Assembly: GCA_039805565.1 (NCBI GenBank)
Contig: JBDLTZ010000132.1
Span: 1 to 21,299, forward strand
DNA from: CALJIC01 sp039805565
Lineage (GTDB): Bacteria; Chloroflexota; Chloroflexia; Chloroflexales; Roseiflexaceae
Direction of reading: 5' to 3'
Length of the DNA stretch: 21,299 bases
Part shown: positions 13,873-20,704 of the stretch, piece by piece
Numbering within the stretch: position 1 is the first letter of the stretch
Layout: each line of letters opens with the position of its first letter
The notes under the pieces: model-generated
The model's input: the letters and a program-made list of their open reading frames with translations, nothing else
Told to the model about the DNA's origin: nothing
Database searches by the model: none
Made by a program: the position numbers and the translations under genes

Positions 13873-14823
13873 CTAGTCAGCGCCGGATGTCGAGCCGCGG
13901 GAGAGGAGCGTTGAGACATTATCCACTAAGTCGCGCGCGTCCTGGCCAAGGAACATTCCAGGCATCGTCTGGGTGAACTCAGGGTTGACGTTGAAGATGC
14001 GCCCGCCGTAGCCGAAGCGGACGTTGGGGAAGCGCTGCTGGAGCGCCCTGGCGACCTCCTGCATCAGGATGGCGGTCTCGATAGTGGAGGCGGAGAGACA
14101 GACGAGCTCGGGCTTAACCTTCTGGACGGTCTCGAGGAGGTCCGGGAGGGGAACCTGAGGGCCGAGGTAGACCACGTGCCAGCCGCGCCGGACCAGGAAC
14201 AGGCTGGCGAAGAGCACGCCGAGGTCGTGGAGCTCCTGGGGCGCGCAGCCGACGACGATCGTCTCGCGCGAGGTGTTGTTCTCGAAGACATTGAGCAGGC
14301 TGGCGAGCTTGCGGCGCACGAACTCGGTGGCGTAGTGTTCGGAGGCGACGTTGATCTCGCCGCGGTGCCAGCGCTCGCCGATCTCGACCATAGTGGGCTG
14401 CACGAGCTCGAGCAGCACGGTCTCGAAGGGGTAGATCGAGAATGCCTCGCTGATGATGCGCTCGCCAGTCGCGGCGTCGAAGGCGATGAGGGCGGCGGCC
14501 ATTTCCTCGACCATGCGCTCGAGCGCGCGGGCCTCGCCGTTGCCTGCCGGCTGGGGCGTCTCCTCCATGACACTCGTGAGGAGCATGACGGCGTGGCTGA
14601 TGTTCATCCCCTCGTTTGTCCTGTCACGCAGCCAGCGGATGATCGCCATGTCGCGCTCGGAGTAGAGCCGGTGCCCGCCGGGGGTGCGCTGGGGACGGGG
14701 GACGCCATAGCGGCGCTCCCACGCGCGGAAGGTGTCAGGGGGCACGCCGGTCTCGCGGGCGACGGCCTTCGTGTTGAAGATCGGCGCTGTTGAGAGGTTG
14801 GCGAGAGAAGGGGGATGCGCCAT
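13873..14823 (-). CDS. CarH/LitR-type B12-dependent MerR regulator
   Basis: 316 aa. The MerR-type winged helix (about 14-85) has FNTKAVARETGVPPDTFRAWERRYG and PGGHRLYSERD. The helical B12-binding-2 domain (about 100-180) has the CarH marker Wx9EH: Trp152, then Glu162-His163. His153 sits directly after the Trp, matching the light-state upper ligand (His132) of Thermus CarH. The Rossmann B12 domain (about 187-305) has ELHDLG (197-202), a variant of DxHxxG, with His199 as the lower cobalt ligand. CarH proteins bind adenosylcobalamin as dark tetramers on DNA and release it in light. The start at 14823 is preferred because the promoter at 14857-14885 puts transcription near 14850, at or below the TTG at 14853. 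A GTG at 14841 is the alternative. crtB lies downstream. Confidence 0.92.
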   Translation of the reverse strand: MAHPPSLANLSTAPIFNTKAVARETGVPPDTFRAWERRYGVPRPQRTPGGHRLYSERDMAIIRWLRDRTNEGMNISHAVMLLTSVMEETPQPAGNGEARALERMVEEMAAALIAFDAATGERIISEAFSIYPFETVLLELVQPTMVEIGERWHRGEINVASEHYATEFVRRKLASLLNVFENNTSRETIVVGCAPQELHDLGVLFASLFLVRRGWHVVYLGPQVPLPDLLETVQKVKPELVCLSASTIETAILMQEVARALQQRFPNVRFGYGGRIFNVNPEFTQTMPGMFLGQDARDLVDNVSTLLSRGSTSGAD

Positions 14824-14856
14824 CACTGTGCTCGCTATCACTAACACTTCCAAAGA

Positions 14857-14885
14857 AGTGTATCATGACGCACAGCTGTTGTCAA
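14857..14885 (-). promoter_or_regulatory. Promoter of the CarH-like gene
   Basis: On the minus strand the -35 is TTGACA (14880-14885) and the -10 is TACACT (14857-14862), with a 17-bp spacer. The spacer contains the 8-bp palindrome ACAGCTGT, a possible autoregulation site. Confidence 0.7.
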
Positions 14886-14908
14886 AAGATTGCACACGAG
14901 GGACGTGC

Positions 14909-15451
14909 TTACGCGAGGCGAGCGGCGCCGATGGCGCGCACCGGAGGCAGCCCGTCCTTGAGGAGCAGCCAGGAGCGGCCGCGGTCGGTGGTGATGTACA
15001 CTTGCCCGGCCTCGGTGCCTGCGAAGGCGGTGTCGATGTGATAGCTGGCGGGGACGATGACGGACACGTCTCCGCCGAGGGGTGGCTCGACGGCGGCGGG
15101 CTGCCAGGTGGCGCCGTTGTCGGGGCTGCGGTAGAGGCCGCTGCTCGCCGCGAGGAGAGTCGGCTCATTGCCGCCCAGCACCGCGAAGGTATCGCCTATC
15201 CCCGAGCGGGGGATGGAGGGTGTCTCGAGCGTCTGCGCCCAGCTCTGGCCGCCGTCGGCGCTGCGCCAGAGCCCATCGGGGCCGCAGGCGGCGAGCACCA
15301 GCAGTGGGTTATCGGGCCGGGCCCAGACAGCGCCCACAGCTTTGCCGCGCAGCTCGTGGCCGACTCGCAGCCAGCGCCCAACGGCCCCGGGGTTGCTGAA
15401 CAGCACGACGCCGTCGTCGGTCCCCACGAAGAGAAGGCCTGCCTTTGCCAT
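14909..15451 (-). CDS. BNR/Asp-box repeat mini-propeller protein
   Basis: 180 aa without a signal peptide. It has three Asp-box turns of the S/T-x-D-x-G-x-x-W type: SADGGQSW (64-71), SPDNGATW (109-116) and TTDRGRSW (154-161), spaced 45 residues apart. The N-terminal FVGTDDGVVLFS begins a fourth blade-like unit. Such repeats form beta-propeller blades in sialidases, Ycf48 (photosystem II assembly) and VPS10-like proteins. Four short blades are fewer than the six or seven of a closed propeller, so it may oligomerise or be a degenerate copy. No catalytic residues are seen. GAGG lies 5-6 nt before the ATG. The function is unknown. Confidence 0.8.
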   Translation of the reverse strand: MAKAGLLFVGTDDGVVLFSNPGAVGRWLRVGHELRGKAVGAVWARPDNPLLVLAACGPDGLWRSADGGQSWAQTLETPSIPRSGIGDTFAVLGGNEPTLLAASSGLYRSPDNGATWQPAAVEPPLGGDVSVIVPASYHIDTAFAGTEAGQVYITTDRGRSWLLLKDGLPPVRAIGAARLA

Positions 15452-15478
15452 TGGTGCCTCACTTTCGTGCGCATTGTG

Positions 15479-15505
15479 CAGGGAGGTTTGGAGGGACGCA
15501 GACCC
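15479..15505. repeat. Dispersed G-rich element, copy 3
   Basis: GGGAGGTTTGGAGGGACGC and a short tail ending ACCC, in the 63-bp gap before the BNR gene. It matches the other G-rich elements in the window with some decay. Confidence 0.45.
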
Positions 15506-15513
15506 GCTGATGA

Positions 15514-15519
15514 ATTATA
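15514..15519 (-). promoter_or_regulatory. Possible -10 box for the BNR gene
   Basis: TATAAT on the minus strand, overlapping the methyltransferase stop codon, about 65 bp before the BNR start. No convincing -35 is present. Confidence 0.35.
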
Positions 15520-16330
15520 TTGCTAACGTGAAGAGCACGATCCCGTGCTGCTCGCGGCGGATCGTACGCAGCCCGTGGCGGGCGAAGTATGCCGCCAGCT
15601 CGTCGGGCGTCCAGAAGACCACGCCGCCGGGGCCGAGCGCCTGCTGCACGAGCCGGCCGGGTGGCGTCGCGGCGCGGGCCAGGGTCATGGCGGCGAAGTG
15701 GCCGCCGGGGGCCAGCGCGCGGCGCACCTCGGCCAGGCAGGCGTCCAGGTCGCCGATCTCGTTGAGTGAGCCGCCCACCGCCACGCCCGTGGCGGCACCG
15801 GGGCTCACAGGCAGCGCCTGAGCCTTCGCGCGCACGAAGGTGATCCGCAGCCCGCCCTCGTGGGCGCGGCGGCGTCCCTCGAGGAGCATGGGCAGCGCGT
15901 GGTCTACGGCCACCACGTGTCCCGTCGCGCCGCGCATCGTGCGGGCCATGGCGCGGGCATAGAGGCCGTTGGAGCATGCCACGTCGAGGAGCAGGCCGCC
16001 GCGCTCCGGCCGGAGCATGCCCATCACCAGCGGTAGCTCGCGGCGGTAGGGGAAGCGCTCGCGGGCCAGGAGCGTCAGTGCGAAGGGGCGCCAGGCGCGC
16101 TCGTAGACCCAGGCGGTAGCAGGCCACTCATTCGTCAGCTGCGCCGGCGTGGGTGGGCGCGGCGGCCCGAGGAAATCGGCCACGCCCTCGCGCACGGGGA
16201 AGGACGCGCCGCACCCGGCGCAGCCCAGCGCCCCGCTCACGATATCATCAGCGTTGTAGACTGGGCGCTCGAGGCGCAGGCCGGCGCCGCAGGCGATGCA
16301 GCGCAGGTAGGGAAGGGCATCGGCATACAT
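15515..16330 (-). CDS. Trm112-headed class I SAM methyltransferase
   Basis: 271 aa. The N-terminus is a zinc-ribbon of the Trm112 type: Cys11-x2-Cys14 and Cys37-x2-Cys40, followed by FPVREGVADFLG. A linker with YERAWRPFALTLL leads to a Rossmann methyltransferase domain: motif I LLLDVACSNGLYA (113-125), the acidic loop VVAVDHALPML, and GGSLNEIGDLDACLAEVRRALAPGGHF. This architecture is seen in UbiE-like methyltransferases of bacteria and plastids with unknown substrates, and in rRNA methyltransferases such as RlmA; the substrate here cannot be assigned. It begins 18 bp after the HD-GYP stop, so the two are probably co-transcribed. The upstream Shine-Dalgarno is weak. Confidence 0.88.
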   Translation of the reverse strand: MYADALPYLRCIACGAGLRLERPVYNADDIVSGALGCAGCGASFPVREGVADFLGPPRPPTPAQLTNEWPATAWVYERAWRPFALTLLARERFPYRRELPLVMGMLRPERGGLLLDVACSNGLYARAMARTMRGATGHVVAVDHALPMLLEGRRRAHEGGLRITFVRAKAQALPVSPGAATGVAVGGSLNEIGDLDACLAEVRRALAPGGHFAAMTLARAATPPGRLVQQALGPGGVVFWTPDELAAYFARHGLRTIRREQHGIVLFTLAI

Positions 16331-16348
16331 GGCGTGTCGCTCGCAGAT

Positions 16349-17308
16349 CTAGATGAGGCGCAGGCGGCCGGAAGAGACCAGATCGACGAACACCGCGAGC
16401 AGCGCCGGGTCGAACTGGGTGCCGGCGCCGCGCTGAAGTTCGGCGACCGCGGCCTCGTGCGAGAGCGCGCGGCGGTAGGGTCGGTCGGTGGTCATGGCGT
16501 CGAAGGCGTCGACGATCGCGATGATTCGGGCGCCGAGGGGGATCTGCTCGCCGGTGATGCCGTCCGGGTAGCCGCGGCCGTCCCAGCGCTCGTGGTGGCT
16601 GCGGATGATCGGAGCCACCTCGCGGGCGAAGCGCATCTGCTCGATGATGCGCGCGCCGATCACCGAGTGCTGGCGCATCTGGGCCCACTCCTCCTCGGTG
16701 AGCGGGCCGGGCTTGAGCAGCACCGTATCGCTCACGCCGATCTTGCCGATATCGTGCAGGAGGCCGCCGTAGCGCACGAAGATTGCGTCCTCGTCGTCCA
16801 TGCCGGTGGCAAACGCGAGCTGCTCGGAGTAGGAGCTGATGCGTTGCAGGTGCCCCTCGGTGTAGGTATCCTTGGCCTCGACGGCCTGGGCCAGCATGAA
16901 GATCACGTTCTCGGTGTGCTCGAGGTGGTCGGTGAGGCGCTTGAGGCGCAGCTGGGTGCGGATGCGGGCGCGGAGGGTGATCTGGTCGATCGGCTTGGTG
17001 AGGAAGTCGTCCGCGCCGGCCTCGATGCCGCGGCGCCGGTGGTCCTGCGCGTCGAGGCCGGTGAGCATCGTGACCGGGATCAGGGCGGTGCGCTCGTCGT
17101 CCTTGATGCGGCGGCAGGTCTCAAAGCCGTCCATCCTCGGCATGGTGACGTCCAGCAGCACCAAGTCGGGCCGGTGGGCGGCGACGCTCTCGAGCGCCTC
17201 GAGCCCGTCGCGGGCGGTGAGCACCTGGTACCCCTCGCGCGAGAGCATGCGCTGCAGGAGGCTCACGATCGCTGGGTCGTCGTCCACCACGAGGATATGC
17301 GCTACCAT
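16349..17308 (-). CDS. Response regulator with HD-GYP c-di-GMP phosphodiesterase
   Basis: 319 aa. The receiver domain (1-120) has the acidic pair Asp10/Asp11, phospho-acceptor Asp53 and Lys105. The HD-GYP output domain (about 135-319) keeps the metal and catalytic signature: HDIGKIG (His185, Asp186), His214, HH at 238-239, GRGYPDG (244-250) and DAFDAMTTDRPYR. It should hydrolyse c-di-GMP when the receiver is phosphorylated, so it links a two-component signal to the motile/sessile or stress state. AGAGGAAG lies just before the ATG. No histidine kinase is adjacent, so the partner is encoded elsewhere. DUF309 lies 56 bp upstream and the methyltransferase 18 bp downstream. Confidence 0.95.
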   Translation of the reverse strand: MVAHILVVDDDPAIVSLLQRMLSREGYQVLTARDGLEALESVAAHRPDLVLLDVTMPRMDGFETCRRIKDDERTALIPVTMLTGLDAQDHRRRGIEAGADDFLTKPIDQITLRARIRTQLRLKRLTDHLEHTENVIFMLAQAVEAKDTYTEGHLQRISSYSEQLAFATGMDDEDAIFVRYGGLLHDIGKIGVSDTVLLKPGPLTEEEWAQMRQHSVIGARIIEQMRFAREVAPIIRSHHERWDGRGYPDGITGEQIPLGARIIAIVDAFDAMTTDRPYRRALSHEAAVAELQRGAGTQFDPALLAVFVDLVSSGRLRLI

Positions 17309-17364
17309 AAGACTTCCTCTGAACAGAGCGGGGCTGCGGGGGCGAGGTCTCTCCGAGGCTCGCG

Positions 17365-17712
17365 CTACCCGGCGAGGCGCAGCCGGGGCGGCGGGCAGGA
17401 CAGGCCGTTGTCGAGGACGAAGCGATCCATCTCCGTGATCAGTGCTCGTAGGTCGATGCGCGTTACCTGTGGCGCGACCGCAACGAGCTTTGGGCGCCCC
17501 TTCTCCCAGTTACGTCGCAAGCCGCGCGGGTTGCCCCGCTGCCAGTGGACGAGTGCGGCGGCGGCTTGGATGATGCCCTTGAAGAAGAGCGCGTCGGGCG
17601 TGTCCGCGGCGAGCCAGCAGATCTCCCACTGCTCGTGCGCGTGCCAGTAATGGCCCTCATTGAAGAGCCGGAGGCCTTCGAGGAAGTGCGTGCCGTGCGC
17701 ATCTGTTGTCAC
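17365..17712 (-). CDS. DUF309 protein
   Basis: 115 aa. It shows the DUF309 core FLEGLRLFNEGHYWHAHEQWE followed by LFFKGIIQAAAALVHWQRGN, in the region of residues 10-60, with the family's conserved His, Glu and Trp. DUF309 proteins are small all-helical proteins of unknown role. I take the GTG at 17712 as the start, because the upstream in-frame part (to 17814) is non-coding in character and a TATAAT lies at 17719-17724. That would put the transcription start at or next to the GTG, so the mRNA may be leaderless. It precedes the HD-GYP gene by 56 bp. Confidence 0.85.
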   Translation of the reverse strand: MTTDAHGTHFLEGLRLFNEGHYWHAHEQWEICWLAADTPDALFFKGIIQAAAALVHWQRGNPRGLRRNWEKGRPKLVAVAPQVTRIDLRALITEMDRFVLDNGLSCPPPRLRLAG

Positions 17713-17718
17713 GCAGGC

Positions 17719-17724
17719 ATTATA
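17719..17724 (-). promoter_or_regulatory. -10 box of DUF309 (leaderless candidate)
   Basis: A perfect TATAAT on the minus strand, 6 bp before the GTG start codon, in an AT-rich island. The -35 is poor (a T-rich stretch). The spacing puts the transcript 5' end on the start codon. Confidence 0.5.
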
Positions 17725-17766
17725 TAGCAATCCTGCCGGATATAAAAAGTTGGGTTCGGTTGTTCC

Positions 17767-17791
17767 TTGGGGGCGCAGCTCCCAAACCTCC
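17767..17791. repeat. Dispersed G-rich element, copy 4
   Basis: The reverse complement reads GGAGGTTTGGGAGCTGC, then GCCCCCAA. It is nearly the same as the element at 9553-9576. It lies between the iscA terminator and DUF309. Confidence 0.6.
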
Positions 17792-17798
17792 GTTTGAA

Positions 17799-17831
17799 TC
17801 AAAAAGCTACCCACCGGAGGTAGGTAGCTTT
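17799..17831 (-). terminator. Intrinsic terminator of the Fe-S carrier gene
   Basis: Arms 17803-17815 and 17819-17831 form a 13-bp stem with one mismatch and a GGA loop. On the minus strand the stem ends in a run of five T (complement of 17801-17805). It lies 16 bp after the stop codon of the A-type carrier. Confidence 0.8.
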
Positions 17832-17847
17832 CGCTCTAGGACGCGGT

Positions 17848-18303
17848 CTAGTGGCCGCAGCTGCCGCAGCCGCCGCCGCTCGAGTAGCCGTCGTCATCGC
17901 TCGCGGCGGCCTGGTCGCGGGTGCGGAACGAGTGGCCGCAGCCGCAGCTCGAGACCGCGTTCGGGTTGTCGATCTTGAACGAGCCGGCGAGCATGTTGTC
18001 GGTCTGGTAGCTGATGGTGGCGCCCGACAGGTAGCGCGCGCTGATCGGGTCGATCATCACCTTCAGGCCGTGGGCGCTCCAGACCGAGTCGCCGTCGCGC
18101 TGCTCGTTGTCGAAGGACATGCCGTACTGCAGGCCGGAGCAGCCGCCGCCGGACACGAACACGCGCAGGCCGTACTCGCCGCTCGAGACCTGCTTCTCGT
18201 TCATCATGCTCAGCAGGCGCTCCGCCGCGCTCGCGGTGAGCTCCAGCGTGGGACGATACTCCTGCGCCGACCGCAGGCTGATCACGTTGCTCTGAACCGT
18301 CAT
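17848..18303 (-). CDS. A-type Fe-S carrier (IscA/ErpA/HesB family) with Cys-rich tail
   Basis: 151 aa, longer than the usual 107-115. The HesB core has LELTASAAERLLSMM, RVFVSGGGCSGLQYGM (Cys55) and SSCGCGHSF (Cys120, Cys122), the three conserved cluster ligands. It receives Fe-S clusters and passes them to apo-enzymes in the cytosol. An N-terminal extension of about 18 residues precedes the core. An Asp/Ser/Gly-rich C-terminal tail adds Cys146-x2-Cys149-Gly-His, which is unusual for this family. The ATG at 18303 has AGGA 4-5 nt upstream; the longer reading to 18336 is not supported. It has its own promoter at 18352-18380 and a terminator downstream. MoaA and Mrp follow upstream on the same strand. 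Confidence 0.92.
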   Translation of the reverse strand: MTVQSNVISLRSAQEYRPTLELTASAAERLLSMMNEKQVSSGEYGLRVFVSGGGCSGLQYGMSFDNEQRDGDSVWSAHGLKVMIDPISARYLSGATISYQTDNMLAGSFKIDNPNAVSSCGCGHSFRTRDQAAASDDDGYSSGGGCGSCGH

Positions 18304-18351
18304 TTGTCCTAGCCTCCTCGGCGCTCCACGCGCCACTGACTCGCTCGATGA

Positions 18352-18380
18352 AGTATAGCAGACTTACGAAAGAAAAACAA
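18352..18380 (-). promoter_or_regulatory. Promoter of the A-type carrier gene
   Basis: On the minus strand the -35 is TTGTTT (18375-18380) and the -10 is TATACT (18352-18357), with a 17-bp spacer in an AT-rich gap of 84 bp. The gap also carries a T-rich run after moaA. Confidence 0.6.
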
Positions 18381-18387
18381 TATGAAA

Positions 18388-19455
18388 CTAGCCACCCAGC
18401 GAGGACATGCCGCGCAGGGTGGGCAGGATTCCTTCCGGCAGGCCGTGGCCCCAGGGCTTGACGGCGACGGCGTGGCGGATGAGCTGCTCGACCTCGGCCT
18501 CGGAGGCCCCGGCGCGGATGGCGGCGCGCAGGTCCACCTCGTCGTCACGGAGGAGGCAGAGGTGCAGGCGGCCGTCCGAGGTGAGCCGCATGCGGTTGCA
18601 GGTGGCGCAGAACGGATCGGACACCGAGCTGATGAAGCCGAGCTTGCCGCGCGCCCCGGGGATGCGATAGCGGCGGGCCGAGTCGGCCGGGGCGAGCCCA
18701 AGCTCCTCGAGCGGGCCATAGGCGGAGCTGAGGGCCGCGATCAGCTCGGCGCTCTTGACCACGCCGTCGCTGGCGACGTCGGCAACACCGGTGAGGGGCA
18801 TCACCTCGATGAAGCGCATCTCCCAGGGCCGCTCGAGGGTCAGCCCGGCGAGCTTCACAACCTCCTCGTCGTTGAGGCCGCGCACCACCACCGAGTTGAG
18901 CTTGATCGGCCGGAGGCCAACTGCGTCGGCGGCCTCGATGCCGGCCCAGACCGCCTCGAGGCGCCCACCGCGCGTCATGCGGCGGAACTTCTCGGGGTCG
19001 AGCGTGTCGATACTGATGTTGACGCGGTCGAGCCCGGCCTCCTTAAGCGGGGTGGCGAGCTTTTCGAGCCGCAGCGCGTTGGTGGTCATGGCGATGTGGT
19101 CTATGCCGGGGGTGGCCTTGATGGCGCGCACGATCTCCACCAGGTCCGGGCGGAGGGTAGGCTCGCCGCCGGTGAGGCGCACTTTCTGGAAGCCGGCGCG
19201 GGCGGCGGCGCGCACCACCAGCAGCAGCTCGTCAGTGGTGAGCAGCTCGGGGCGCGGCAGGAACTGCATCCCCACGGCGGGCATGCAGTAGACGCAGCGC
19301 ATGTTACAGCGGTCGGTTAGCGAGATGCGCAGGTAGCTGATGCGGCGGCCGTAGCTGTCGAGCGCCGGGGCGTCGGTGGGATAGAGCGGGATCGGCTCGC
19401 GGGAGCGCTCGGTGTAGATCGGGATCGTCCCTTTGCGCAGGTCGTCGTGCTGCAT
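18388..19455 (-). CDS. moaA: GTP 3',8-cyclase MoaA (molybdenum cofactor)
   Basis: A 355-aa radical SAM enzyme that converts GTP to (8S)-3',8-cyclo-7,8-dihydroguanosine 5'-triphosphate, the first step of molybdopterin synthesis. The first 4Fe-4S cluster motif is DRCNMRCVYC (Cys50, Cys54, Cys57). LTGGEPTLRPD follows, then MTTNALRL and VNISIDTLDPEKF. The second cluster ligands are Cys283-x2-Cys286-x13-Cys300, in FCATCNRMRLTSDGRLHLC. The required C-terminal Gly-Gly is present (LGG end). The ATG at 19455 has AGAGGTG 5 nt upstream. It follows mrp by 91 bp and precedes the Fe-S carrier gene, a sensible setting because MoaA needs two clusters. No other moa/moe gene is in the window. Confidence 0.97.
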   Translation of the reverse strand: MQHDDLRKGTIPIYTERSREPIPLYPTDAPALDSYGRRISYLRISLTDRCNMRCVYCMPAVGMQFLPRPELLTTDELLLVVRAAARAGFQKVRLTGGEPTLRPDLVEIVRAIKATPGIDHIAMTTNALRLEKLATPLKEAGLDRVNISIDTLDPEKFRRMTRGGRLEAVWAGIEAADAVGLRPIKLNSVVVRGLNDEEVVKLAGLTLERPWEMRFIEVMPLTGVADVASDGVVKSAELIAALSSAYGPLEELGLAPADSARRYRIPGARGKLGFISSVSDPFCATCNRMRLTSDGRLHLCLLRDDEVDLRAAIRAGASEAEVEQLIRHAVAVKPWGHGLPEGILPTLRGMSSLGG

Positions 19456-19474
19456 CAGGCACCTCTTCTGTACC

Positions 19475-19520
19475 CAGGAGGGAGGCTTGGAGGGGCTCGC
19501 CCCTCCAAGAGATCATCTCT
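19475..19520. terminator. Hairpins between mrp and moaA
   Basis: A perfect 10-bp stem (19486-19495 with 19500-19509, CTTGGAGGGG arms) around CTCG, then AGAGATCATCTCT (19508-19520), a second dyad sharing two bases. There is no T-tract. The first arm begins with a copy of the G-rich element (GGAGGCTTGGAGGGG). Confidence 0.5.
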
Positions 19521-19546
19521 GAGGCCAAGGCCCCAGACCCCCGCCG

Positions 19547-20641
19547 TTAGGCGTACTCCATCACGCTCACGCGGGCTGCGAGCTTGCGGGCCATATCGCG
19601 GAAGGCCTCGGCGTAGGCATCGGGCGCGTTGCTGATCACCGCGGGCCGGCCGCTGTCGCCGCCCTGGCGGATGCTCATGCCGAGCGGGATCTGCCCGAGC
19701 AGCGGCACGCCGAGCTGGCCGGCCAGGCGCGCCGCGCCGCCCGCGCCGAAGATGTCGTAACGCGCGCCGGTGTCCGGGGCCACGAAGTAGGCCATGTTCT
19801 CGACGATGCCGAGCAGCGGGACGCCCACCTTCTTGAACATCTCCATGCTCTTGAGCACGTCGAGCGTGGCCACCTGCTGCGGCGTGGTCACTGTCACGGC
19901 GCCGGTAAGGCCGGCGTTCTGGAGCGACTGCGACAGCGTGAGGGCGATGTCGCCGGTGCCGGGGGGCATGTCGATCACCAGGTAGTCGAGCGGCGCCCAG
20001 GTGACCTGGTAGAGGAACTGGCGGAGGAGCTGCGAGACCATCGGGCCGCGCCAGATCACCGGCTGGCTATCGTCCACCAGGAAGCCGACCGAGATCATCT
20101 TGATGCCGTGGGCCTCGATCGGGAGGATCGCCTGTGTGCCGTCGGGCTGGGTGGTGGCCGCTGGCTGTTGGCCCACCACGCCCATCATCAGCGGCACCGA
20201 GGGGCCGTAGATGTCGGCGTCGAGCAGGCCGACGCGCGCGCCCTCCTGGGCCAGCGCCACGGCGAGGTTGGTGGCGACGGTGGATTTACCCACGCCGCCC
20301 TTGCCGGCCGAGACAGCGATGACATGGCTGACACCGGGGATTGCGGCTTTGTCCAGCATGCCCCCGCGCGGGCGCACCTGGGCGGTAAAGTCGATCTGCA
20401 CGTCCTCGGGGGCGACGCCGGCGTGCTGCTGGAGGGCGGCCTTGCACTCGGCCTCGATCTGGTCCTTTAGTGGGCAGGCGGGGGTGGTAAGCTCGACGGC
20501 GAAGCTAACGCGGCCGCCATTCACCTTGACGTCTTTGATCATGCGGCGCGACACGAGGTCTCCGCCGAGCTCCGGCTCCTGCACGTGGCTCAGCGCCTTG
20601 AGCACAGATACCTCTGTGAGGCCGCGCGAGAAAAGGCCCAT
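19547..20641 (-). CDS. mrp: Mrp/ApbC-type Fe-S cluster carrier ATPase
   Basis: 364 aa. An N-terminal MIP18/DUF59 domain (about 8-90) contains TPACPLKDQIE. The P-loop ATPase follows with deviant Walker A SAGKGGVGKST (111-121), DADIYGPSVP (141-150), WRGPMVSQLLRQFL and VIDMPPGTGDIALTL. It would bind and transfer Fe-S clusters to apo-proteins at the expense of ATP. The CPxC motif that normally follows ENMSYF is missing: the equivalent positions are Ala288 and Thr291. Start 20641 has GGAG 9 nt upstream and fits the family N-terminus; the longer reading to 20833 runs through the promoter and another gene. moaA and the Fe-S carrier are downstream, the ferredoxin upstream. Confidence 0.95.
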   Translation of the reverse strand: MGLFSRGLTEVSVLKALSHVQEPELGGDLVSRRMIKDVKVNGGRVSFAVELTTPACPLKDQIEAECKAALQQHAGVAPEDVQIDFTAQVRPRGGMLDKAAIPGVSHVIAVSAGKGGVGKSTVATNLAVALAQEGARVGLLDADIYGPSVPLMMGVVGQQPAATTQPDGTQAILPIEAHGIKMISVGFLVDDSQPVIWRGPMVSQLLRQFLYQVTWAPLDYLVIDMPPGTGDIALTLSQSLQNAGLTGAVTVTTPQQVATLDVLKSMEMFKKVGVPLLGIVENMAYFVAPDTGARYDIFGAGGAARLAGQLGVPLLGQIPLGMSIRQGGDSGRPAVISNAPDAYAEAFRDMARKLAARVSVMEYA

Positions 20642-20670
20642 GGGATCACACTCCAACTGTCTAGCGCGCC

Positions 20671-20694
20671 GAGGGGCGCTTGGAGATGCCCCTC
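20671..20694 (-). promoter_or_regulatory. 5' leader hairpin of mrp
   Basis: GAGGGGC (20671-20677) pairs with GCCCCTC (20688-20694). With transcription starting near 20698, the stem would form at the very 5' end of the mRNA, a common way to protect a message from decay. Confidence 0.45.
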
Positions 20695-20704
20695 TGGGAC
20701 GCAC

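Noticed and set aside
14824..14908. Cobalamin riboswitch before the B12 regulator
   Set aside because: The predicted 5' leader is under 30 nt, too short for a B12 riboswitch, and no B12-box-like sequence was seen.
16334..17650. Long plus-strand open frame opposite the HD-GYP and DUF309 genes
   Set aside because: The opposite strand encodes a response regulator with all catalytic residues; the plus-strand translation shows no known domain.
18382..19320. Plus-strand open frame opposite moaA
   Set aside because: moaA has every cluster ligand and the C-terminal Gly-Gly; the plus frame is a codon-bias shadow.
19456..19546. Molybdenum-cofactor riboswitch before moaA
   Set aside because: The gap is only 91 bp and contains a simple stem and a G-rich repeat; none of the multi-helix Moco RNA layout is visible.
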